35,735 bases of DNA from an uncultured beta proteobacterium (GTDB lineage Bacteria > Pseudomonadota > Gammaproteobacteria > Burkholderiales > Burkholderiaceae): assembly GCA_903867305.1 (NCBI GenBank), contig CAIPQU010000037.1:1-35735 (forward strand), given 5' to 3'. Made by a program: the position numbers and the translations under genes. The notes below the pieces were generated by a model, which saw only the letters and a program-made list of their open reading frames with translations, made no database searches and had not been told where the DNA came from. Below, one piece after another: positions 16,185-23,047 of the stretch (position 1 is its first letter; each line of letters starts with the position of its first letter).

Positions 16185-17876
16185 CTAAGTTTTCTCTAAG
16201 ATGGTGGCAGCAATTTTTTCTGCCACCATGATCGTCGGAATATTCGTATTACCAGCAATCAGATTAGGCATGATCGAGGCATCAACGACACGCAGATGTT
16301 GGACACCATGAACAAGGCCTTCATCATTAACGACCGCTTGTAGATCTTCCGATGAGCCCATACGACAGGTCCCTACAGGATGGAATAAGCCAGCAACATT
16401 GTCACGAATATGCGCTTCGAGTGCTTGATCGTCTTGGATTAATTTCGCTAAATCTAAATGATCACCCGTCAACCGACTCAACACTAAATCACTAGCCCAC
16501 GGAAATATCGCGAGCAAATTAGATAATGTGTTGGCCTTTCGGGCATTTTGTGTGGTGTACTCATTTAAGAGTCGTAAGCGATCAGAAAATCTCACGGGGA
16601 AAGGTGTTCCCATACATGCACTGATTTGCGGATCTAAGAGGATCTTTACCGCAAAAATAAATACCATTTTTAAACGCTCTAGATCATCAGGATGATCTAG
16701 AAAATTAAACTCGACAAGTGGGTTACCAAATACGTTTTGAGGATCAAGCTCAACCTGACCAATGGACTTTGGTCTGAGTAAATTAGGTGCCAAATTACCA
16801 ATCTGCTCACCCATGGCATTCCAAGAAGTTTTACTTTGTATGTTCACATATAAGTCGCCTGGAGCACAGTTGGGCAAATTGGAAGAATACCGAAAGCTCA
16901 CACTAGGATGGGTCCGAAGAGTTTTTGATTGACGAGCTTTTTTCTTTAAATGAAACCCAATAAAAAGGGTGGCGTGATTTTGTAAATTTTGACCGACCCC
17001 AGGACGGTGCTGAATTAAGGGTATCTGTAACTCTTTTAAGCGTTGTTGATCACCAATACCAGAACGCATCAATAAGCTTGGAGAAAATATTCCCCCCGTT
17101 GAAACAATGATTTCTTTAGCTAAATAGGATTTATCAGGTTGATCGAATAACTCCACACCAATCGCTTGAGTTCCTTCAAAAAGGATTTTCTTGACAGGAG
17201 AATCAGTCAAAATCGTTAAATTTTTTCTGGACCGAACTTCCGCTGTTAGATAACATAATGCAGAAGATGCACGACGTGTCTGGGTGTTGCACATTGGTAC
17301 AGAACCTAAACCGTCAGCAAATTCACTATTCATGTCGGCAATAAAGGCAATACCCTCTTGCTTGGCATACTGTGCCATCGCTTTCGAGAGTGGTGGCCAC
17401 TGATCTTGGGGTAAACGACGGATCGGAATCGGCCCATCCTGACCATGGAATTCATTCTGAAAATTCCAATCGGTTTCTAACTTTCGGTAAAACGGTAAGA
17501 CATCCTGCCAAGACCAATGCTTTGCTCCCGCTTTTTGCCAATCAGCATAATCTTCAGGAGTGCCCCTTAAGGAAACCATCCCCATGATGGAACCACCCCC
17601 ACCCATGATTCTTCCTTGTGGAAAATGACCAATACCATCTTGGCGCTTTTTCCAAGAAGCTTTCAGCCCTGGCCATGTATACGATTTGTTGTAATACGAG
17701 GTTGGATAGTTGTCTAAAATATCCGAGGGCTCCGCACCTACCGGAATATCTTTTCCAGCTTCAAGAAGTAATACTTGAACATCATCTCGGGCCGTCAGCC
17801 TAGAAGCCAACACACACCCTGCAACTCCAGCACCAACAATAATATAGTCATACGTCATGGATCTAGTCTCATTCAT
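16185..17876 (-). CDS. GMC-family FAD-dependent oxidoreductase (choline dehydrogenase-like)
   Basis: A 563-residue flavoprotein of the glucose-methanol-choline family. The FAD-binding YDYIIVGAGVAGCVLASRL is at about 8-27, followed by the GMC signature region GRIMGGGGSIMGMVSLRG. The C-terminal block has HPVGTCRMG, VDASIMPNLIAGNTNIP and the terminal helix MVAEKIAATIL. No signal peptide is present, so it is cytosolic. Such enzymes oxidise alcohols to aldehydes or beyond; choline-type, alkanol or polyethylene-glycol-type substrates are all possible. It stands alone on the minus strand, divergent from an SDR gene with a shared 142-base control region. Confidence 0.88.
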   Translation of the reverse strand: MNETRSMTYDYIIVGAGVAGCVLASRLTARDDVQVLLLEAGKDIPVGAEPSDILDNYPTSYYNKSYTWPGLKASWKKRQDGIGHFPQGRIMGGGGSIMGMVSLRGTPEDYADWQKAGAKHWSWQDVLPFYRKLETDWNFQNEFHGQDGPIPIRRLPQDQWPPLSKAMAQYAKQEGIAFIADMNSEFADGLGSVPMCNTQTRRASSALCYLTAEVRSRKNLTILTDSPVKKILFEGTQAIGVELFDQPDKSYLAKEIIVSTGGIFSPSLLMRSGIGDQQRLKELQIPLIQHRPGVGQNLQNHATLFIGFHLKKKARQSKTLRTHPSVSFRYSSNLPNCAPGDLYVNIQSKTSWNAMGEQIGNLAPNLLRPKSIGQVELDPQNVFGNPLVEFNFLDHPDDLERLKMVFIFAVKILLDPQISACMGTPFPVRFSDRLRLLNEYTTQNARKANTLSNLLAIFPWASDLVLSRLTGDHLDLAKLIQDDQALEAHIRDNVAGLFHPVGTCRMGSSEDLQAVVNDEGLVHGVQHLRVVDASIMPNLIAGNTNIPTIMVAEKIAATILEKT

Positions 17877-17925
17877 TTTTTTCCATCATACTATAGTTAA
17901 TTTATCATTTTAAAATGCGCATGCT

Positions 17926-17950
17926 CATCATAGAAAAATTTTATATGATG
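17926..17950. promoter_or_regulatory. Inverted repeat CATCATA-n11-TATGATG in divergent control region
   Basis: CATCATA at 17926-17932 and TATGATG at 17944-17950 form a perfect 7-bp inverted repeat between the GMC and SDR genes. A third CATCATA lies at 17884-17890, next to the GMC start. The placement suits an operator for a regulator encoded elsewhere; none is adjacent. Confidence 0.4.
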
Positions 17951-18018
17951 GGTCAAAACGGATGGAAGATGTTTTAAAAAGTGTTAATCTGAGCCAATAA
18001 TGTCATAAGGAATGAATC

Positions 18019-18798
18019 ATGGATTTAGGAATTCAGGGTAAAAAAGCCATCGTTTGTGCATCTTCAAAAGGTCTTGGTAAAGCTTGTGCGCTTTCTCTTT
18101 CCAAAGAAGGAGTACATGTATTCATCAATGGTAGAAATGAGGATTCTGTTGCTGCAGCGGTTCAAGAAATTCATTCATTAACGGGTGGACCTGTCATAGG
18201 TGTTGTTGCTGATATCACCACCGAAGAAGGTCGAGCTCGACTTCTTGAGTCCTGTCCTGAAGCAGATATTCTCGTGACGAACAATGCCGGACCAACACCT
18301 GGACGATTTTTAGACTGGGCGCGTGAAGACTATCTCAAAGCTTTTGAATCCAATATGTTGGCACCAGTACTGATGATTCGTGGTGTTTTAGCCGGAATGC
18401 AGCAAAGAAAATTTGGGCGGATTATTAATATCACCTCAGCCATGGTTAAAACACCTAATCAACATCAAGGATTATCTACAGCAGCAAGAACCGCTTTGAC
18501 CGCAGTTTGTAAAGCCATTTCTAAAGATGTTGTGGCGGATAATGTCACGATTAATAATCTCTTACCTGAACGGATTGATACAGGTCGTCAAATTCAAATG
18601 ACGGAACGACAAGCCAAAATCGACAATATCAGTTTTGCTGAAGCGCGCGCTAAATTAGAATTAACCATAGCCGCAAAAAGATTTGGTAAAACCGATGAGT
18701 TTGGTGATATGTGCGCCTACTTATGTAGTCAGCAAGCATCCTTCATCAGCGGGCAAAATATACAAATTGATGGTGGTTCGTATCGCGGTTTAGTATAA
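18019..18798 (+). CDS. SDR-family protein with atypical active site
   Basis: A 259-residue short-chain dehydrogenase fold protein. The nucleotide-binding part CASSKGLGKACALSL replaces the usual TGxxxGxG. The NNAGP motif and the C-terminal SGQNIQIDGGS are present. The catalytic YxxxK is missing: the aligned segment reads GLSTAARTAL. This is seen in a known SDR side branch that resembles 3-oxoacyl reductases but lacks canonical residues. It has a good ribosome binding site (AAGGAA) and is followed, after 119 bases, by a Bug receptor on the same strand. The reaction is unknown; it may be redox-inactive or use a different acid-base pair. Confidence 0.8.
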   Translation: MDLGIQGKKAIVCASSKGLGKACALSLSKEGVHVFINGRNEDSVAAAVQEIHSLTGGPVIGVVADITTEEGRARLLESCPEADILVTNNAGPTPGRFLDWAREDYLKAFESNMLAPVLMIRGVLAGMQQRKFGRIINITSAMVKTPNQHQGLSTAARTALTAVCKAISKDVVADNVTINNLLPERIDTGRQIQMTERQAKIDNISFAEARAKLELTIAAKRFGKTDEFGDMCAYLCSQQASFISGQNIQIDGGSYRGLV

Positions 18799-18917
18799 GA
18801 TTTCAATGATGATTTATCAGCAATTGCTGTAGCAGTGATTTGAGGACTATATTAAAAAATGTTGAATTGATATTTACATTGAACGTCAAATCGACAATCA
18901 TATTGAAGGAGACAATC

Positions 18918-19919
18918 ATGCTACATGCTTTATTTAACCAAAGTCTACTCCGTAAACATCGTCACGTTTTCATTTTTAGCTTGTGCCTACTCTTTGCCCC
19001 TGTTGGGCAGGCACAATCCAACTGGCCTTCTCAACCCATACACATCATTGTGACGTTTACCCCAGGTGGGGCACCTGATACTCTTGCACGAATTTTGAGT
19101 GAAAAACTACAAACCACCTTAGGTGTGCCGATCACGGTTGACAATAAACCGGGTGCTGGTGGCAACATCGGTGCAGACTTTGTCGCAAAAAGTAAACCAG
19201 ATGGCTATACACTGCTGTTAGGTACAGTTGGGACTCAAACCATTAACCCCTTTTTATATCAAAATATTCCGTATAACGCTGACAAAGATTTCACACCAAT
19301 CTCCTTTTTAGCAGCAACCCCGAATCTTTTAGTGGTGAATAATCAAGTTCCAGCAAAAAATATCAGTGAGTTAATTGGCTATGCTAAAAGTAAACCGGGT
19401 GAGCTGACCTTTGGCTCATCAGGTAGTGGCACATCGATTCACTTATCTGGTGAATTATTCAAGGTGATGGCCGGGGTTGATATGACACATATTCCTTATA
19501 AGGGGAGAGCCTCCTCTATTCCAGATTTGATCGGTGGTCGAATTACAATGATTTTTGATAACATGCCTTCCGCCTTACCGCTGGTAAAAGAAGGAAATAT
19601 TCGCGCTATCGCTGTCACTAGTCTGAAGCGCTCACCAGCAGCTCCTGAAATACCCACGATCTCTGAATCTGGCTTAGAAGGATTTAATGCGACTTCATGG
19701 TTTGCTCTATTAGGTCCAGCGAACCTGCCTAAAGTGATCCTTGATAAACTCAACGTTGAAACTAATCGAGTTTTAGATACACCAGAGATTAAAGAGCGTC
19801 TTCTGAAACTGGGCTTAGAGACCAATACAGGAACACCAGATCAACTCAATTCTTTTATTAAAGAAGAATCAAAAAAATGGTCTGAGGTTGTTAAAAAATC
19901 AGGGGCTAAAGCAGATTAA
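18918..19919 (+). CDS. Bug/TctC-family periplasmic solute receptor
   Basis: A 333-residue receptor. The frame is open from 18840, but ATG 18918 has AAGGAG just upstream and starts the signal peptide (about 1-34, ending GQA), so it is the better start. The family blocks are canonical: VTFTPGGAPDTLARIL, VDNKPGAGGNIGADFV, KPDGYTLLLGTVG and THIPYKGRASSIPDL. No TctA/TctB genes are nearby. It follows the atypical SDR gene and may be in one transcript with it. The ligand is unknown. Confidence 0.9.
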   Translation: MLHALFNQSLLRKHRHVFIFSLCLLFAPVGQAQSNWPSQPIHIIVTFTPGGAPDTLARILSEKLQTTLGVPITVDNKPGAGGNIGADFVAKSKPDGYTLLLGTVGTQTINPFLYQNIPYNADKDFTPISFLAATPNLLVVNNQVPAKNISELIGYAKSKPGELTFGSSGSGTSIHLSGELFKVMAGVDMTHIPYKGRASSIPDLIGGRITMIFDNMPSALPLVKEGNIRAIAVTSLKRSPAAPEIPTISESGLEGFNATSWFALLGPANLPKVILDKLNVETNRVLDTPEIKERLLKLGLETNTGTPDQLNSFIKEESKKWSEVVKKSGAKAD

Positions 19920-19934
19920 CCCTTCGTCTTCAAT

Positions 19935-19989
19935 CACTTTTTATCCAAAACGCGTCACAAAACCCCTTGCTTTATCTGGGGGATAAGTG
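19935..19989. terminator. Imperfect inverted repeat downstream of Bug receptor
   Basis: CACTT(TTT)ATCC at 19935-19946 can pair with GGATAAGTG at 19981-19989; inside it, CCCC 19963-19966 can pair with GGGG 19978-19981 as an alternative. The position just after the receptor stop fits a transcript end, but there is no U-run, so this is a weak call. Confidence 0.3.
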
Positions 19990-20035
19990 ATGTAACATGA
20001 TGTAAATGTTGCTGCTTTAGTCTAGCACTATTAAA

Positions 20036-20048
20036 ATATACAGTATAT
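20036..20048. promoter_or_regulatory. Perfect 13-base palindrome ATATACAGTATAT at a small antitoxin-like ORF
   Basis: The palindrome overlaps the ATG (20047) of the CopG-like mini-ORF. Antitoxins of the ribbon-helix-helix class bind such short palindromes at their own promoters, so it looks like a surviving autoregulatory site. Confidence 0.45.
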
Positions 20049-20121
20049 GGCGATGACGAAAACCCTTTCATTACGAGTTAAAGATAAGCTCGCAAGACTT
20101 ATTAAACCAAAAAACCTTTAA
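20047..20121 (+). pseudogene. Relic of a CopG/ribbon-helix-helix antitoxin
   Basis: A 24-codon frame, MAMTKTLSLRVKDKLARLI and so on, ending at TAA 20119-20121. The start TKTLSLRVKDKL matches the beta strand and first helix opening of many CopG-type antitoxins, which normally run to 75-90 residues. The rest of the antitoxin and any toxin gene are absent; an SDR gene starts 24 bases later. A palindrome at the start codon supports the interpretation. It may also be a functional leader peptide, but the antitoxin-like sequence makes decay more likely. Confidence 0.45.
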
Positions 20122-20145
20122 CCATAACTTCTAAAGAAAATTACA

Positions 20146-20892
20146 ATGTCTCAATTTTTACAACATAAAGTTGCTTTTATTACTGGTGGTGCAAAAAACT
20201 TGGGGCGCGCCATGGCTCTCCAGTTTGCTCAAGAAAAAGTGAAAGTAGCGATCAATGCACGTACCTTATCAGCTGAATTACAAGAAACGATCGATATGGT
20301 ATCTGCTATCGGTGGTGTCGCTATTCCTTGTATCGGTGATATTACAGTACGCACAGAAGTCGACCAAATGGTAAAAAATATTAAAGATCACTTTGGTCGT
20401 ATTGATATCCTGATTAATAATGCCGTAACTCATGCCACATTACCTTTTTCAGAATTAAGCTTTGATGAGTGGCATCGAACATTATCAGTAACCTTGGACG
20501 GAACATTCCATATCACGCAAGCGATTCTGCCACTCATGATTGAAAGTGAAGGCGGTAGCATTATTAATATGGGAGGCATGTTTGGCCATATGCCAGTTCC
20601 TAATAGATCCCCCTCTTCTGCCGCAAAAGCAGGATTAGCGGGACTTACAAGAGCATTGGCTTTAGAGTTTGCACAATATAATATCAATGTCAATTATTTG
20701 GCTCCCGGACCTGCAAATACCCAAAGAGATCCTTCAAAACCATTTACATTTGATTTAAAACGAATCCCCTTTGGTCGATTTACGGAAGCTTCTGAAGTCG
20801 TCAATATGATCATGCTGTTATGTGGCAAAGAAGGTCGTTACATTACGGGACAATCTCTGCACGTCAATGGCGGTGTATTTATGAACAACTAA
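20146..20892 (+). CDS. SDR-family protein with Ser in place of the catalytic Tyr
   Basis: A 248-residue short-chain dehydrogenase. The cofactor motif TGGAKNLGRAMAL, the NNAV motif (usually NNAG) and the C-terminal TGQSLHVNGGVF are present. In the active site the YxxxK pattern reads SSAAK, so Lys is kept but the Tyr is Ser. This should weaken or change ordinary hydride-transfer chemistry. The gene converges on a Bug receptor gene with a four-base overlap of the two 3' ends. It may act on the compound bound by that receptor, but direct evidence is lacking. Confidence 0.8.
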   Translation: MSQFLQHKVAFITGGAKNLGRAMALQFAQEKVKVAINARTLSAELQETIDMVSAIGGVAIPCIGDITVRTEVDQMVKNIKDHFGRIDILINNAVTHATLPFSELSFDEWHRTLSVTLDGTFHITQAILPLMIESEGGSIINMGGMFGHMPVPNRSPSSAAKAGLAGLTRALALEFAQYNINVNYLAPGPANTQRDPSKPFTFDLKRIPFGRFTEASEVVNMIMLLCGKEGRYITGQSLHVNGGVFMNN

Positions 20893-21857
20893 TCGGGTTG
20901 AACATTCGCAATTTTTGCAATTTCTGCCCATTTTTTTATATCATCTTTTAAAAACACCTTCAATTGATTTGGAGTACCCCCAACCGCTTCTATACCAGTG
21001 GGAGCTAGTTTATTTCGTACTTCTTTTGATTGAAGAATTTTATTAATTTCATCATTGAGCTTGAAGATGATTTCATTCGGCGTTCCAACTGGAACAGCAA
21101 AACCAAACCATGTGTTGACATCAAATCCAGAAATAACGGTTTCATCGATCGTCGGCAAATCGGGCAATAAAGAGGTTCTTTTAGGTCCTGCAACGGCAAG
21201 TGCCTTGAGTTTGCCGGAAGAAACATGTGGCATCACAGTAGATGTGATCACAAATAAAGAGTCAATCTGCCCACCCAATAAATCAGTTAATGCCTGAGGT
21301 CCACCTTTGTATGGGACGTGAACAATATCGAGACCTAATCTACTATTAAACAATTCTCCGGCAAGGTGAGGTGAAGTTCCAGAACCACTAGAACCATAGG
21401 TGAGCTTACCAGGTTTGGACTTTGCCAAAGCGACGTATTCTTGAATATTTTTAACCTGCAAGCGAGGATTGATCACTAGTATATTACTAGCAAAGCCCGC
21501 TAAAACAATCGGTGAAAAATCCTTTTCAATGTCAAATGGAAGATTTGAGCTCATCGAAGGATTGATCGCATTTGCGACGGTCATCAATAAGATGGTGTAT
21601 CCATCAGGCGAAGATTTAGCAACATAATTGGTACCAATATTCGTTCCAGCTCCTGGTCTATTTTCTACAATAAATTGTTGATTCAACGTATCAGAGAGCC
21701 TTTGTCCAACTAATCTCGCAAGGACATCAGCACCAGAACCAGGAGGAAATCCAACAACAATTTTGACCGGCTTATTGGGGTAATCTAAAGAAAAGGCGTA
21801 ACCAGAAATCAAAAAACAGCTTAATAATAAAAATAATTTACCATACATATATTTCAT
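20889..21857 (-). CDS. Bug/TctC-family periplasmic solute receptor
   Basis: A 322-residue receptor with a signal peptide (1-23, ending AFS). Family motifs: KIVVGFPPGSGADVLARLV, ENRPGAGTNIGTNYV, SPDGYTILLMTVA and VHVPYKGGPQALTDLLGGQ. AGGGACA precedes the ATG. It stands alone on the minus strand, overlaps the SDR stop by four bases, and shares an AT-rich 330-base divergent region with the NadC operon. It may therefore be co-regulated with pyridine-carboxylate genes. The ligand is unknown. Confidence 0.9.
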   Translation of the reverse strand: MKYMYGKLFLLLSCFLISGYAFSLDYPNKPVKIVVGFPPGSGADVLARLVGQRLSDTLNQQFIVENRPGAGTNIGTNYVAKSSPDGYTILLMTVANAINPSMSSNLPFDIEKDFSPIVLAGFASNILVINPRLQVKNIQEYVALAKSKPGKLTYGSSGSGTSPHLAGELFNSRLGLDIVHVPYKGGPQALTDLLGGQIDSLFVITSTVMPHVSSGKLKALAVAGPKRTSLLPDLPTIDETVISGFDVNTWFGFAVPVGTPNEIIFKLNDEINKILQSKEVRNKLAPTGIEAVGGTPNQLKVFLKDDIKKWAEIAKIANVQPD

Positions 21858-22187
21858 GACTGTCCCTATTTTTTGTGCGAATTATTTTTTCTAATCTATC
21901 TAGTGTATGCCGAATTGCATATGCCAATCGCAAAATTATTGATAAAAATGATTCTTTTTTTTCTAAGTACTTACGAAAAGACCGATCTTCAAAAATATTA
22001 ATTTTTACAACATATAAAAATTATAAATCATTGAATATTATAATAATTTAATATTTTCATGTAGAGTTCACTAAACTTAATGTATTATAAGTATTAGAAA
22101 ATTTATTCACTATTCGCACTTAAAAATGTACTGAAATATTTTTTTGGCGAGTACAACCTTTAACCGGCAAATCAAATAGGATTATTT
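21858..22187. promoter_or_regulatory. AT-rich 330-base divergent control region before nadC
   Basis: No gene of reasonable size is seen. The region is strongly AT-rich in its middle (about 21940-22110). Near the Bug-receptor side lies a GCATATGC palindrome (21917-21924) with a related GTATGC at 21905-21910, a possible operator. Several TATAAT-like hexamers occur in 22030-22100 but I cannot choose a promoter. AGGA at 22178-22181 is the ribosome binding site of nadC. Confidence 0.5.
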
Positions 22188-23018
22188 ATGTACGATATTT
22201 TCCAGACAGAAAAATTAATTGATCTTTGGCTTACAGAAGATATTGGTCACGCAGATTTAACTGCACAACTCATGATTGAACATGATGCATTGGGAACTTT
22301 TTATATGAATGCTCGTGAGCCGATGTTTGTTGCAGGTATCGAAATCGCCGCTCGTGTATTTACCAAATATGATCCTCAACTAAAAGTCACAGTTCATGTT
22401 AAAGAAGGTGATCAAGTTGCCAAAGGAACTAAATTACTGACCGTAACTGGCCACGCTAGAAGCATCCTTACAGCGGAGCGTAGTGCACTCAATATTGCGC
22501 AACGTCTGTGTGGTATTGCTACAGAAACTGCTCGTTACAATGCAGAAATTATGGGTACCAACGCGCGTTTGATCGATACCCGTAAAACTACACCCGGTTT
22601 ACGTATGCTAGAAAAACATGCGGTCGTTTGTGGTGGTGGTCTGAACCATCGTTTAGGACTTGATAGCGGCATTATGCTTAAAGATAACCACATCGCAATT
22701 TCAGGAAGCATCACCAACGCTGTTGCCAATGCGCGTAAATTACTCCCCGTACTGACAAAAATTGAAGTGGAATGTGACCGGATTGAGCAAGTCAAAGAGG
22801 CCATCAGCGCTGGTGCGGATATTATCATGCTCGACAATATGTCTCTCGAGGACATGAAAACCTCTGTGCAGTTAGTCGCAGGTAAAGCAAAAGTTGAAGC
22901 TTCTGGTGGTATCAGTATGAAAACCATCAAAGCAATTGCTCAAACAGGTGTTGATTACATCTCTACTAGTAAAATTACACAAGCCGCCCCCCCAGTCGAT
23001 ATCGGACTGGATGACTAA
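22188..23018 (+). CDS. nadC: Nicotinate-nucleotide pyrophosphorylase (quinolinate phosphoribosyltransferase)
   Basis: A 276-residue enzyme of the NadC family, which converts quinolinate and PRPP to nicotinate mononucleotide, CO2 and pyrophosphate. The signature RKTTPGLRMLEKHAV begins at R132, followed by GGGLNHRLGLDSGIMLKDNH; EVECD, IMLDN and EASGGI complete the barrel. The usual biosynthetic partners nadA and nadB are not beside it. Instead it is followed after 29 bases by a fusion of a PRPP-forming kinase and a nucleotide phosphorylase, then a solute receptor. This suggests a catabolic rather than biosynthetic role (inference). ModD, a relative in molybdate operons, is less likely because no molybdate genes are near and the quinolinate-site motifs are intact. 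Confidence 0.9.
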   Translation: MYDIFQTEKLIDLWLTEDIGHADLTAQLMIEHDALGTFYMNAREPMFVAGIEIAARVFTKYDPQLKVTVHVKEGDQVAKGTKLLTVTGHARSILTAERSALNIAQRLCGIATETARYNAEIMGTNARLIDTRKTTPGLRMLEKHAVVCGGGLNHRLGLDSGIMLKDNHIAISGSITNAVANARKLLPVLTKIEVECDRIEQVKEAISAGADIIMLDNMSLEDMKTSVQLVAGKAKVEASGGISMKTIKAIAQTGVDYISTSKITQAAPPVDIGLDD

Positions 23019-23047
23019 GTAATTTCTATGGCATTGATGTGCAAATC

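Noticed and set aside
22535..22930. 131-codon open frame antisense to nadC
   Set aside because: It mirrors the reading frame of a strongly conserved gene, has no ribosome binding site and no recognisable domains.
22188..23018. ModD-type relative of NadC
   Set aside because: No molybdate transport genes nearby, and the NadC signature RKTTPGLR with the GGGLNHR segment is intact.
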